From: Parascedosporium putredinis
Lineage: Eukaryota > Ascomycota > Sordariomycetes > Microascales > Microascaceae
DNA: 64,000 bases
Direction: 5' to 3'
NCBI GenBank assembly: GCA_949357655.1
Contig: CASHTG010000014.1
Location: 1 to 64,000, forward strand
Shown here: positions 47,975 through 60,804 of the stretch, in pieces
Position numbering within the stretch: position 1 is the first letter of the stretch
How the letters are laid out: each line of letters opens with the position of its first letter
The notes under the pieces: model-generated
Database searches by the model: none
The model's input: the letters and a program-made list of their open reading frames with translations, nothing else
What the model was told of the DNA's origin: nothing
Program-made: the position numbers and the translations under genes

Positions 47975-50506
47975 ATGTTCTCGTTTCGTTCTAATCCGGC
48001 CCCCATGCTCGGCCCCGGCCTTGGGCTTGGTTCTGCCTCAAGTATGGGGACTATCCCACAGGACCTCATAGACGCAAAGCAGGTCGACCTATTCAACGCG
48101 ATTGACCAGCTCTCAGCCCTCACCACCACGCGCGGGATTGAGCCTCCCAGCTCATAGTCGTCGGAGACCAGAGTAACGGCAAGAGCTCCGTCTTGGAGGC
48201 CATTGCCCGTTTTCACTTTCCCGTTGCTCAAAACCTTTGCACTCGGTTCCCGACCAAACTTATCCTGCGGACGACGGATGAGGAAAGGACTGTACTCTCC
48301 ATTACGCCAAGAGCTTCTCGATCAGACGAGGAAAAGACTCGGCTTCGGGGATTCTCACGAAAACTCTTGCCGGGCGAAGATTTGCATGAACTGATTCGCG
48401 AAGCAACGGAGGTAATCGGCGTCGCGTCTGGGAACAAAACGCATGCGGAGCATTCCAGACTGCAGGGGCTTTTTCCGATGATACCCTGGTAATTGAATGG
48501 TCGGAGAAAGGCCTACCCGTTCTCAGTCTGGTTGACCTCCTGGGCTATTCCAGTCGACCACCGCCGATCAAGGCGAGGAGAGTCTCGCGCAAGTCAAAGA
48601 CATGGTCCGGGACTATATATCCTTCAAGCGAAATCTTGTCCTGCTGGTTGTGAGCGCCCGATCCCAGGACGCGACGCATATAGCCCCGGCCATGATCCAG
48701 GAGCATCTCTCTGGCGATCCTGCCCTGGCGAAACGAGTCGTGGGCGTCTTCACCCATCCAGACCTAGCACAGGACCCCACAGAGGTCCTTCGGGCTTTGT
48801 CTGGAGAGTTGTTTGCGGGCGAGTCCAATAGATACGGTTGGCACGCCGTAAAGAATCAATCCAGTGCGGAAAGAGCCGAATCCCCGACGCCCGAGACCAC
48901 AAGGAACACGAATTTTTCTGCACCCCGCCGTGGAACGCTATTCCGCAAAATCAAAGGGGGTAGGCACTTTACGGTCGACGCTGAAGGACGCCCTCTGGAA
49001 TCACACCATAACCGAGCTGCCGAGTCTGATCGAAGATGATGGCGAGGAAATTGCGGATGCCGAACACGCCATAGCCGGTCTTAGCCAGCCTCGCCACAAT
49101 GAATCGACCCAACGAGACTATCTACATTTTCAGAGGCTCGTCAGGGAGGCTGTCGACGGCTCCTACAGGAACGAGGGCTGCAAGCGTGACCACCTAATAG
49201 GGGAGGAGGATAGGTGCTTGGACTGCAGGCCATTCTTCGCCGCCTTTGGAAATCATGACAAGGAAAGCCAAGATAAGAGGTTATGCTCCAAAGTGCGGGG
49301 CTTGTGCAGAGCGTTTACGATGGCCATACAAAGATATGGCAGGAGGGAGGTACTCGTAGATCAAGCCAGCGAAAAATCCTGTACCACCCCTGGAAATGAT
49401 TTTTTAATGGCGACACCAATCTCCCACAAGAAGACCCATCAGCTAGATTGGCCCTTCCGACCCCGGAGACAATCCGAGAATTTTACACACACGAGGAACC
49501 TTCGCGTTCCACTATAGAGGCACACGGAGAATGACTGGATAAACATATAGAAAACTGGCGTAGCGAAGAGCCACGGGGTGAGCCCAGTCAGAGGATATAC
49601 ACGGGTCTGTTTGAGTACCAATCAACAAAATGGCGTGAAATCGCCATGAGCCGCCCTAAAGCCGTGTGGCAGTCCGTGAGGACATTCGTCGAGTTGGCTC
49701 TGGGGGCTTCGTGTGCCGATAATGAAGTTCTCGAGGCCTTGAAGGTACGCATCATCAACCGGGAGCTGAATAGACTCGAGAGAGAGAGCACTGGGATTCT
49801 CAGGGGCTCCTCTTATGCCATTGTTCCAGTAACTCGGGTTTCTACGATAGCTTCGTGGACATACGGCGAGTCCGTCCGCAGGGGCAGGTACTTGCCAATC
49901 ACCTTACTAATAGACTCCGCGACGAGTATGAAAAGATGGCGGCTGGGAAGTTGGGTGATTTTGATCGGTGGTACCAAGGCGTTGGCAATATGCTTCTCAA
50001 TACCTTTCTACCGCAGAGTGGAGTGGTGATCAACGAGTTTATCACCGGCCAGCTCGCCGACATGGTTCGGGGGACTTTGACCGGAAAGTCTGCTTCGGTG
50101 GATATCAAGCCAGACGTGCGAAAGGTTCCTCTTCGGTGGGCTGGCACCAGTAACAAGTCGGCAGCGAAGCGTGTCATCGAATATGTAGAGACGTACTATG
50201 AGGTAGGACTAGTTGTAGTACCCACGAAAGGAGGACATTTCATAACTAACCGCGAGATTATGTTAGATGAGCATGTTGGCGTTTGTTGGCTACGTCAACG
50301 CTCTGGTCGAGGAGAGCAGCATTGTGCAAAAGCTGCCCAACGGGATCCTAACCCGTGCTCTTATACAGGCATTAGATGTCCAATCCCTCAAGACTATTTC
50401 CGGAGAGAAGGAAAATGTAATCCAAAAGCGGGCACAGAAGGAGTGCCACCTAAAGGCTTTGCGAGAGATCCAGGTTACACTTAAAAGGTTCTTGATGGGT
50501 GAGTGA
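47975..50506 (+). pseudogene. dynamin-like GTPase with GED, many frame breaks
   Basis: Starts MFSFRSNPAP at 47,975; one 64-bp intron is 50,203-50,266 (GTAGGA, CTAAC, TTAG). The G domain is readable across frames: P-loop GDQSNGKSS (about 48,163), the switch-region segment FPTKLILRT, DLLGYS, then a STTADQ-type segment, and FTHPD. The stalk follows (WNHTITELPSLIED, DAVDG-like EAVDGSY), then a C-terminal GTPase effector domain (about 50,270-50,500). The typical switch sequence DLPG is DLLG here. At least seven single bases are missing, mostly in C or G runs (48,143-48,148, 48,465-48,468, 48,550-48,551, 48,882-48,885, 48,956-48,960 and two later). A TGA interrupts near 49,530. With seven added bases the length is a multiple of three. 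Such Mx-like dynamins are multi-copy in fungi. Confidence 0.7.
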
Positions 50507-51381
50507 AGATTGGAGGCCCGCATGGGGATAAAAATCTTCTGCAGAGTATTACTGCTAGTAGATTGGAAAAGTATTCAACAAATTTGTCCACAAATGAGTC
50601 ACTCTCGGCGGAGAGCAGGAAAGGCAAAATGCGGTGTGTATCTAGAGAGGTGACTAGCTATATACTAGAGCTGTTCATCGGCGCGTTTATCTCATCTTTC
50701 AGCTGTGTTCGATAATTCGCCTGACGACATCCATACGTTGTAGGAAGGACTAGGAAGGGCGCCATTGAACCTTCCGAGGAACGAATGATAAACTAACGGT
50801 TAAAGGTTGGGTCAGCTGAAGGGTATGGAGAACTTACCCATATCCCAGATGTGGTACCATCATCAGGTCTAAGTTCCTGTACATTAGGAATGGATCAATG
50901 GCTTGAGGTCGGGAGCCCTGATGACGGATCCTAGAATGCCAACTAGAAGAACCCTAGAGTCCTCGCAGAGAACGCCCTCCATTATGGATGGCTAAGAAAC
51001 GAACATGAAGACGGGTTACTCCAATGTCACACCTGTTCAATACTTATAGTGGAGGATAGCAGGTCTCCGGAACGGCATTGGGCGGTACCACAACCTTTTC
51101 CCGTCGCTGCAACCTTCATATTTCTTTCCCATGCTTCTTAGTAACCCTTCATGTATCAAATAATAGATTTTGCTAATCCCTTTGATCGCGATAGCGCAGC
51201 TGTAACTTGTATAAAAATCGAGACATTGTAAACATGATGGTAGCACCCGCGGTTCGAACCATGGAGACTTTTCCAGGTGATGAACCCAAAACCTATGAGA
51301 AGAAGGAAACCTCTGTAGGAAAATGATCTCCCGGATAAGAAGATGATGGCCACTACTTCAGGTAACTGCCTACTGACTAAT
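50507..51381. other. no gene recognised
   Basis: An intergenic stretch between the dynamin-like gene and the converging NLR gene. Short frames only. Confidence 0.45.
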
Positions 51382-54300
51382 TTAAGCCTTGACATCAGCA
51401 CCATATTTGAGAAGTAGCTTGACAATATTGCCATGACCACATGCTGAAGCTGCCTGAAGAGCGTTACCATATACGCCACCTTGAGCATTGACATCAGCAC
51501 CATGGTCGATAAGTAACTTGACGATATCGCCATGACCACCTGCTGAAGCTTCCTGAAGAGCGCTACTATAGTGGCCGCCTTGAGCGTTGACATCAGCACC
51601 ATGTTTAATAAGTAGCTTGACGATATCGCCACGACCACATGCTGAAGCTGCCTGAAGAGCGTTACCATAGTAGCCGCCTTGAGCATTGACATCAGCACCA
51701 TGGTCGATAAGTAACTTGACGATATCGCCATGACCACCTGCTGAAGCTGCCTGAAGAGCGTTACCATAGTGGCCGCCTTGAGCGTTGACATCAGCACCAT
51801 GTTCGATAAGTAGCTTGACGATATCACTATAGCCACGTGCTGAAGCTCCCTGAATAGCGCTTTTATAGTGGCCACCTTGAACGTTGACATCAGCACCATG
51901 GTCGATAAGTAACTTGACGATATCGCCATGACCATATGTTGAAGCTGCCTGAAGAGCGCTACTATAGTGGCCGCCTTGAGCGTTGACATCAGCACCATGT
52001 TTAATAAGTAGCTTGACGATATCGCCATGGCCACGTTCTGAAGCTATCTGAATAGCGTTACCAAAATAGCCACCTTGAGCGTTGACATCAGCACCATGTT
52101 CGATAAGTAGCTTGACGATATCGCCATGGCCACGTTCTGAAGCTGTCTGAACAATGTTACCATAGCGGCCACCTTGAGCGTTGACATCAGCACCATGTTC
52201 GATAAGTAGCTTGACGATATCGTTATGGCCACATTTTAAAGCTATATGAACAGCGTTTTCATAGTGGCCACCTCGAGGGTTGACATCAGCACCATGTTCG
52301 ATAAGTAGCTTGACGATATCACCATAGCCACGTGCTGAAGCTACCTGAATAGCGCTTTTATAGTTCCCATCTTGAGCGTTAGCATCAGCACCATGTTCGA
52401 GAAGTAGCTTGACGATATCACCATAGCCATGTAATAAAGCTGCATGAACAGCGTTACTATAGTAGCCACCTTGAGCGTTGACATCAGCACCATGTTCAAT
52501 AAGTAACTTGACGATATCGCCATGGTCACCTGCTGAAGCTGCCAGAAGAGCGTTACCATAGCGGCCACCTTGAGCGTTGACATCAGCACCATGTTCGATA
52601 AGTAGCTTGACGATATCGCCATGGCCACGTTCTGAAGCTACCTGAACAGCGTTACCAAAATAGCCACCTTGAGCGTTGACATCAGCACCATATTCGATAA
52701 GTAACTTGACGATATCGCCATGGTCACCTGCTGAAGCTGTCTGAACAGCGTTACCATAGTGGCCACCTCGGACTTGAGCATTCACATCTGCCCCCTTCTC
52801 AAGTAGATATTTTGTGGTGGCTGTAAGGCCAATTAAAGATGTCAAGTAGAGCCAGTTGATCGTATAAGGATTTGGTCTATCCTTCCCAGGATTGTTTATA
52901 TCAAAAAGCTTGGTCCAATTGTCACTAGCAACCTGGTGGTTCATAAACTGGACAATTGCACTCTGAGTCTCTTTCTCGCCATCGGCTGATTTTGCATAGT
53001 CGGTCCAATATCTCGCTGAATGACGAGAAAAGTGGAACTTTGTTCTAAATATGTTTAGATCGCCATCTTGGGGAGTGACAAAAGGTAGCCCAGGCAGGTT
53101 CGCGTCAAAACAGTTGTTGCCTTCTTTCTCGAAAAGTGATTGGCAAACGGCTCGACCAGGTCCCCTTCTGTCAAGAATTCTTTAACAGAGAAGTGGGATA
53201 GCTGCAAAAAGAGAGTCTCTTTTCCTTTCACCTTTGTTCTAGCAAGAGAAACCAAACTTGAACAGGACGATCGAAGTTCCTCGGCTTCTGCCAACCTATC
53301 CTCTGCAGAGAAGCGAAGGCTCCTTGGGTCGGTTGCTATTATATCAATTGCTTCCTCAATTTTTAATGGTTGAGATGTGTAGCAGAGAAATTGTAGAAGC
53401 AAGACCGTTGTTTCCCAGCGGCGGCAGTTCATTGGGATTGCTTCCAAGACTCTTAAATACACCTCACCGAGCGTTTTCGGTAGTGTTTTCAGGGCCTCAC
53501 GTATCTCGCCACGATCGCGACATTCCCTTAACATATCAAGTTGACATGCAGCCAATCTGAACCTATATAATCTCCATATAAGCTGGGATTCTCCTATTTA
53601 CCAGGAAAGGTTGGGATGATGAGACTGCAACTTACATGCCATCTGCTTTCCGAATGATAGATGATTCAATCTCATTTAGCATATCGGGCCGAGAGCCCCA
53701 TCTTTGATAGAACCTATCATCGTGGCGATTTAGTGAGTGGTGAACATACTCTTGGATATCATCGTGAATAAAATTTCTCGAGCTGGTGATTAAATCCCTA
53801 TGGGACCAACTTTTAAGAATACCTTCAATTTCTACCTCACGTCGGCTCGTTACAACGATGCGAATATTTGGATGCTGTTTCGGGAAGTCATTTAGCCAAG
53901 ATAGTACACGTTGTTGCTCGGTACATTCATCTAAAGCATCTAAGAGAATGTTGACTGTTTTAGACTTAGGGACCATCCCATTTAAAAGAATGGAGAGGGA
54001 TTGTTTTGTGGGTTGACTTGCTCCATCTTTGTGTGACTTGAATTCGGTGTCGCACAGTTCTTTGGCTTTCAAGTCTTGTAAGTATAACTGATATATGAAT
54101 GAGCTCAGCAGCATTTGCTCAGTCTGTTTTTGTGTATCACTGAAAGTGAAAAAGAACTTCAGAACAAATTCGTCTTTTCTCTCCTTTGATAGATGCTCAA
54201 GGATCGTTGTTGAGAGAATGGTCTTGCCGCAACCAGCCATTCCATGGAGCCAAAGTTTCTGAACCTCTCCCGTCAGCCACTTGGTAAAAAATCGCTCTTA

Positions 54301-55517
54301 ATAAGCCAGGCACCAGTTCCAGGATGTCTGCGAATCTTTGCATCATTCTCATTGACTGAGGGATCTGGCGGGTTGAGCCACCGCTTGACTTTATCCTGTT
54401 GAGCATCCTCGACTAGATGGCCCACCTTGGCTATAGCGACGCCGACTTTCGACTCCACTCTGTTTGTCGCCTCGGTCACTTCAGAAGTATTAGAAGTCAA
54501 GGTTCTTAGTGTAGGAGATAGGGACTAACCTCTATCTAGCATATCAATAATCCTCTTCTCAGCTTCAACCTTCCTTGGCCGAAGTTTACATAAAAGCTGC
54601 TGAGCATATACAGCAGCAGTCATCGCTGCATACCCCTGCCAGTCCTTGTTCTTATGGGTATCGGAATAGTCGCAAATACCGCGGATAACAACGCAGGGGA
54701 AGTGGTTCATAAGCCCCGCTGCTTCCATCTCAAAGCATAGTACTCCCTTCTTACTAGCCAGCTCATCTCGTACTATAGCATTCTTCATCAATTTATTTGA
54801 TGAAGCTATTAGACCATAGTGTATCGAGGGGTCCTCATCCTTGGTGCGTTCGGGCCGAGGAATAGGATCTCCACAGTGTTGTGTACAGGGGAGTAATCGT
54901 TGGGGGATGGAGACTGGACTTTGCGTAGAGTTGGTCGGTAGCTTGGCCTGGACGGCTATAAACTTTTCGCAATCGGGGTTTCTTTTCTAGTAGGTCGTCT
55001 ACTATTTGATTGATGTTATTTCCATATATATCGTGTTGAGCTCTTAGCCCATTTACCGCTGTGCGCAAGGACAAGGGTGGCTTATCCAGGTGGGCGATAT
55101 TCTGAAAATCCTGGTCTTGGATGTCCCTTCCATAGTCATATTGGAACACACCGCCTTCGCCTTCGCCTGGAGTGCTGACGACGACATCGCCAAGACGTAT
55201 GTCATGGCGATCGCTAGGTGCACCGCCTCCAAGGCCAACCATCAAGCCTATTCGGATATTAGGAAAGCTTCGTAGCATATCCCTGGCAACAGATGCTGCG
55301 GATACAAGGCCATACTCGCCCGCAGGTAGTGTGGCGATGACGACGTTGTGTTTCCCGATTTTACCAAGGGCGTAGTCGTTGTTATCTTGGTCATCGAAGA
55401 CATCAGGCACTTCATGCGTCTCGTTGAGGACAGCTTGTGCGCAGACGTACTCGGGTAAGATGGCGCAGATCCAACCCACGGTATAGCTTTCTGGGTTAAA
55501 CGATGCCGGGGTTCCAT
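51382..55517 (-). CDS. NLR-type receptor: nucleoside phosphorylase-NACHT-ankyrin
   Basis: Exons 54,530-55,517, 53,636-54,478 and 51,382-53,562. Introns are 51 bp and 73 bp. About 1,337 residues from ATG 55,517 if four homopolymer changes are allowed (55,498-55,500, 54,888-54,891, 54,286-54,291, 53,070-53,073). The N-terminal effector-like domain is PNP_UDP-type (GWICAILPEY, MVGLGGGAP, CFEMEAAGLMNHFP, IRGICDYSD). A short helical linker follows, then a NACHT ATPase: P-loop HGMAGCGKT near 54,230, Walker B VNILLDALDEC near 53,945 and the TSRRE sensor. The C-terminus is fourteen 33-residue ankyrin repeats. This is a classic fungal STAND architecture; such proteins are thought to sense non-self through the repeats and signal through the N-terminal domain. 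Confidence 0.88.
51385..52767 (-). repeat. 14 near-identical 99-bp ankyrin-coding repeats
   Basis: Fourteen units of exactly 99 bp (the last 96) encode GG-x-Y-x-NA-x-Q-x-AS-x-x-GHGDIVKLLIEHGADVNAQ, where x marks variable sites. Most of each unit is conserved at the DNA level. Changes gather at repeat positions 3-6 (H/Y/R/V, then Y/F, then G/S/K/E, then N/S) and 10-15. Such homogeneity points to recent duplication or unequal exchange. Confidence 0.93.
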
Positions 55518-57080
55518 AGCGGAATTGGGGATGAGAGTCAAATGGGGATACTGGTTTTTGGGATGAACCGGCGGATGTGGCGATAGTAGTAAAAGAATAA
55601 GAAAAGAAGGAAAGCAGGGAAGAATAAAAGAAGAGGGGAAGGGCGGTTTCTCCAAGCGGAAAGGGGTTGGCTGACCTGTTCTGATCTGACTGAAGCTTGT
55701 GAGGGGTATTGACCAGGCTGTATTACGGGCCTCCAACAAGACAACCTACATCCGTTGGAACAAAACGTGAAAACGCCACTTGACCAGGACCACAAGCGCC
55801 AATCAGCTCAGAGAAACCACGACGGACACACGAGGCTTGTTAAGAGAGGCATGGATGTTTGTGCCGTTTTGTCTCTATTGATGTTGGGTATCCTAGGTGA
55901 GATCTTGAGGACGGTGTCCATTTTGGTCGTGGTGGTGACGATGCTCACCGGAGGGAATTTCTCATCCTCTCGTTGGTAGAATATCCAATATTCCCCGCCT
56001 TTACCTTGTCGCGCTCCTCCTATCGATTGGGCCGCCATAGATCTGTTTAAATTCCGGCCTGAAGCTTCCGCTCTTCGGTACGGTGGCTTGTTTATCCCCT
56101 GAGTCAAGTGATTCAAAGTGAGGCGGACTGGAATTTGCCTACATAACATACATCCACTGAATACGGCCGAATATTAACAACCGACATTGAACCAAGATGG
56201 AGGGCCGGGGGTGGAGATGCCCCTCCGTTTGGACCCAGGAATTCTTATTCCTCTCGTTGGAGAGATGCCTGCGGGAAAGTTGAGTTGGGTGGGAAAGTAC
56301 TGATAGGAGAGAGGGTTTAGAATGGAACCTATCATCAATGCGAATGCTTACACATGGATGTAGTGGAGGTAACGGGTGTTGGATAAGGAATATCCTAGTC
56401 AAGCTGACAGCCAGACGCTAGTCGGCCGGACCCTAGTCCAGCTAACCTCCAAATGGAATGGCATTTGACGACGGATCATGTAAAATATCCCAGAAATATC
56501 AGATATAAAAGAGGTAGAATTTCCTCTGTAGAAACGGATCTATTAGAAGGATCCAAGCAGCGAATACGAACAGCATTTTACCCCCATATTTTCCCCTCTG
56601 TTCAATAACGGGCCAGTGCGAGGTTGTTGAACGACCAGGTCAATCTTTGCCCGTCGCATCGAGAATTGGGAAGCGTAACTGGCTTGGTACCTCCATGTCG
56701 TGCATGGAGCCAGAGTTGGGGCGGGATAGGAAGAGAGAATAGGTGTTTGGTTCCCTATAAGGTTGGGACAAATACTTGAATTTAATAGAATGGATCGGAT
56801 AAGAGAATCTCGGATACCTTGCCTTCTGGTATGAGCCTTGTAATTGGGGCTGGGAAAGAGAGCTGGTGTGCCATGAATACTCAAAAATTTGAATTAATAT
56901 TCGTGACTGCAAGGGCCGAACTCTTCTCTTTTTTCCGCTTGCTTCTTCCCTTTTCTTTTTCGTTTTAATCTTCATTTTTGAGCTAATTTTGAGCAAACCG
57001 TCACATGAGGGAAGGGGCGATGACGTGGAGCTGGGGAAGACGAAAACCAACCTGGCTATATCGGCATAAGAGCAAGCGCG
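55518..57080. other. no convincing gene
   Basis: A 5' region of the NLR gene and further DNA with overlapping weak frames on both strands (for example 55,755-55,979 +, with a hydrophobic segment, and 56,640-57,212 -). None has a recognised domain. Confidence 0.35.
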
Positions 57081-58079
57081 ATGCTGAGATGTTGGCCGAC
57101 CGGCTTCGAGGACAGAGACTCCGAGCGGGCGCCAACGTTTCTCCGGAACGAAACGACTAAAAACACTCGTAAGGCTTTTCGGGACTGGAAGGAAGACAAC
57201 GTCGCGAAGCACCAGTTATGCCTCCACCAGGCAGCAAGTCTCCTGGACACCAAGGTCTTGCTAGCTAGCGCTATCGGCCAGCAGACGGACAAAATCTACG
57301 CGGAATGTCGAGAGTCTTTGTGATACTCGTAGCCATCCATGGATTTGTTCAAAGTTTGCTTCGCAGGATCGCTGCCGATCCCGTGATCGTCCAGCGTGTC
57401 ATGAGAAGTGTCGCCTCTTGTCCCATATCCCACTTTCAAGCTAGTCCAGCTAACGTCTGGAGTCTTGCATCTAGGTATACTTCAGGTGCCAGATGCTCGA
57501 CCGGGGCGGAGACTTTGGAGCTATCCATGGATCCATTTCTTACCATTCACTCAACGGTACATGTAGACAAGGTCAGCTTCACCGGTTCCACCGCAACGAG
57601 GAAACTGACCAGGAGAGTGTTTTTCAGGGCTTAGACGAATTAAACTTGAGCTTGGTGAGAACTATGTCTTCCTCGGCTGTAAAGACCTTGATAATTTCGA
57701 GCAAGATGATCACGAGATTCTGCCTTGTAGTGTCGAGGTTCCAACCGACAGCCTCTCGACCCCCAACTGTTGGAAACAGCCTTGTTCATAAGCTGGGGAT
57801 TACCGAGGAGGGATAATTTGATTTGGTCGGTCCTGCCCCTTGGCCGCAGCTTGCCTCTTCTGCTCTTACATCGATCATATAGGTCCGGTAATTCCCTTTC
57901 TCGTTTGGCAAACCGATGAAGAGGTGACACGCCGGGTGAATGATAAGGGGCTGCAGCTTGGAGGCTTGTTCCTGGATGACCAACGCAGCGCTTTGCGCAT
58001 ATCGACATGGATACAGTTTGGCTCAACAGCTTCCCTAAACCCGATCTCATGGTTACATGCGTGGGTGGCAGGAGAGTGA
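57081..58079 (+). pseudogene. aldehyde dehydrogenase relic
   Basis: Pieces of an NAD(P)-dependent aldehyde dehydrogenase appear in order but in different frames. They are an N-terminal helix (AFRDWKEDNVAKHQ, about 57,173), the cofactor-site segment VDKVSFTGSTAT (about 57,565), RIKLELG with the family's catalytic-region Glu (about 57,638), and a C-terminal stretch GPVIPFLVWQTDEEVTRRVND (about 57,890-57,950) with RSALRIS. About 1 kb covers what normally takes 1.4 kb. The segment with the catalytic Cys is missing or unreadable. It is a decayed copy, not a working enzyme. Confidence 0.7.
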
Positions 58080-58236
58080 TTTCGGGGCGAGTGTGGACGT
58101 GAGGAACTCTTGTCTTCTTGCTAGGTAAAGCCGCTTTTGGCATATAAAGGAGACAAGACCCCGGAACGTTAAAGTAAAAGAATTTCGGCAAAGAAAGAGT
58201 TTTGTAGAGGTGTTGCCGGAGAGAATATCCCTTGGT

Positions 58237-60804
58237 TTATACAATAGCCAGATGCTGGAATCCCGACACAATATTTCTAACATGCTCCATATCAGCCTCG
58301 TCGTAGGCAATACTCGCTACTCTAGCCTTCCCCACGATATCCCTCCTCCTTAGAGGGTCTCGCATATCGTTAAGTGTAACCTGGGCGAGTAGCCAGAATT
58401 CGTCGGCGTGGCGCATGAAACCGACTCGTTTCGACATGTCCTTCCCCGTGAAAGAATCTCCGCATTTTAATTCGTCTTGGTGGCCGGATTGAGTCCAAAG
58501 GCGCATCCACCGGTCCAACCCCGTCTGGATATGTGAAAGCTCGCTGTGGGACGCTAGCGAGGTCTGGAAGTGGAACATGAGGGAGTGCATCGCTGCGTGG
58601 CAATCAGTACCCTGTTCCCGACATATTCGATTATGGGAGGACGCACCTGAGATTAGAGTAAACATATTGAGTATACTCAGCCCAGTGAGGCGTTCGCTCT
58701 TGCTTTCTACCGTCCATACAGACTCCGGCCCACACAAAATCTCCACAGCCTCGTACGTCGTCAGGTCGTCGTGAAATGGCCTGCCGTAAGTCCACGCCCG
58801 GAGACGAACAAAACATTCTTCCATGGACGATGCTTGAAAGCAATCGTCGGGGCACGCCAGGCTCATTTGCATCTCTGGCACTACCAACCTGGGCGGGGAG
58901 TTGTGGAATATAACAAAGGCGAAATCCAGAAGGAAGATATAGGTGCCGGTTCTATGTTTGTGACGTGGGCATTGCGGAATGGCCACTCGTTAGCTGATGC
59001 CCTTCAATATTGGCACGGTTGTGAGCTATCTCTACTGCCACCAAGCTCTCCCACTTACCGTATCAACATCTCTAAAAAGATGAACTCAGACCATTTGAAG
59101 TCGGCAACGTCCGCGATTTGCAACTGACTTCGGGTCACAGTCCCCAAGCCAAAGTCTCTGGCAGCCTGCAGCAATGTCTGTCAACACTCATCCCCACCCA
59201 CTATGACCACCCAGTCTAGGAGGAGATGAGTCTTACCGCTAACACTGTCGGGTACCGTTGGCTACGGATTCTTCGCTTATTCGGTTTGGATCCCTCCCAG
59301 TTCTGGACCAGGCAGACCAAGTATGCGGCCTGGATCGCCTCTAGCCTTCGATAAGCCGCTTCGCCGCGAGCTTCCGTACCGTGCGCCACTGAAATGGAAT
59401 CATCGAGAAGAAACTCATCTTCGAAGATGACCTCCTCTAGACTGTTGAACCATAGGCTGGCGTAAGCCCGATCGCTGTGGTGAGGGGATAGGCAGGCGCC
59501 CAAAACAGCCATGGCGGCGACCAAACCGGGCCAGCTTCGGGCGATTGAAAAAGTTGGCTGGTGGATAATGGGACAGTTGGGATTCCAACACGACCAGAAC
59601 AAGTCGAGATTGCGTTCGAGCACGGGGGAGAGAAGAAGTGGTAGCAAGTGGCCTCAACGCTGGCGGACCACGTAATGCTGATTTTACTTCCCTTGGCTTT
59701 GTGCAGAGTGGCGTCTTTGAGAATGGCAACGATGGATTCGGTATATGTGGGTTCGCAGGCCGCCGCCTCGCCTGCGAGAGCATATTGAGACGAGTCAAAC
59801 ACTGAGGCAAAGGCATATTTCTCCGCGAGGCTGGGTGGAATCCACGGAGGAAACATTGGCGGGTTCTGGCCCAGTAATTGTTGTCTCTCCGCTAGTGAAC
59901 CGCATTCGAAAGATTCTAATAGACCCGAGAATCGAGTCATGCGCTTCATGAACCGAAATGTGATTGGGATCCTCTCGATTCTCGTTGTTGGATTCGTTGT
60001 TATTGTGGGCGATGGACTGAACAGATCTGGAGGAAATGTGCCAAACGGGTCGTCGCTGTCCTCTAGAATGACTGCATTTGAATAGAGACCGTCGCAATCA
60101 AACCCGTCGTCTAGCTGTTGTTGGAATAAAAGCTCGAGATCAAAATCAATCTGGCTATTGGCGGCATTTGGGGCAGCATCGGTGTCCCAACCATCAATCC
60201 CATCGTTGGGGTTGGGCAGCGCACTCTCCTCCCTTGAACCTTCATCGGATGCAGGATTTTTAGTTTTTCTCGCGCTTCTTTTGTCTGTAGCACTCGACGA
60301 AGTTGAATACGTGCACTCGTAATTCCTTCGGAAGCAACTTTCGCAAGGCTGGGTAGAGCTACACGCTCTTTTCAGACTGTTGCAACGGTTGCAGGCTGTC
60401 CTTTTTTGCCTCTTGGGCCGCGGGAAAGGGTGGGAATCGCGAGATCGTCCTTTAGTCGGACTTTGCAAGCCTGGAAATGACGTTTTAGAACGTCCCTATG
60501 GCGGAAATGGACGGTATGAGTGTGAGTGAACTCGTGCGGCGGAAGGAGGAAACCAGCGAGGATTTGTTGGATTCTTACCTTCGACCGAATGATTGTAAGC
60601 AAAACTCGCACTGGTATGGGCGGCTGGGACCATCTAAAGGTGGATGTGAGTCGGCGTTCTCGCACAAGGGAGGGAAACTGCGATGGAGAGGGAGGACATA
60701 CGCATCAAGATATGACGTCGTAGGTGCTCGAGACGAGTAAAAGTGCTGCCGCACTCGGGGCATATCACGGGCGAGAGGGCAGTTGCGACTGTGCTGGAAG
60801 CCAT
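58237..60804 (-). CDS. C2H2 + Zn2Cys6 transcription factor, two frameshifts
   Basis: Exons 60,702-60,804, 60,579-60,633, 59,237-60,495, 59,059-59,165 and 58,237-58,951. All four introns are GT-AG and in phase. About 746 residues if two missing bases are allowed (runs at 60,422-60,424 and 59,650-59,651). Two C2H2-type fingers come first (CPECGSTFTRLEHLRRH; CEFCLQSFGRRDVLKRH, the second spread over exons 2 and 3). Then comes a perfect Zn2Cys6 cluster with spacing C-x2-C-x6-C-x5-C-x2-C-x6-C (CNRCNSLKRAC...CESCFRRNYEC). An acidic linker follows, then the fungal-specific transcription factor domain (LERNLDLFW, PIIHQPTF, TYIFLLDFAFVIFHN). It is a nuclear regulator. The nearest downstream gene is a P450 on the other strand, a possible target. 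Confidence 0.87.

Noticed and set aside
56640..57212. 190-codon frame on the - strand
   Set aside because: It overlaps the aldehyde dehydrogenase relic at its 5' end and has low-complexity Lys/Arg composition; probably antisense to other sequence.
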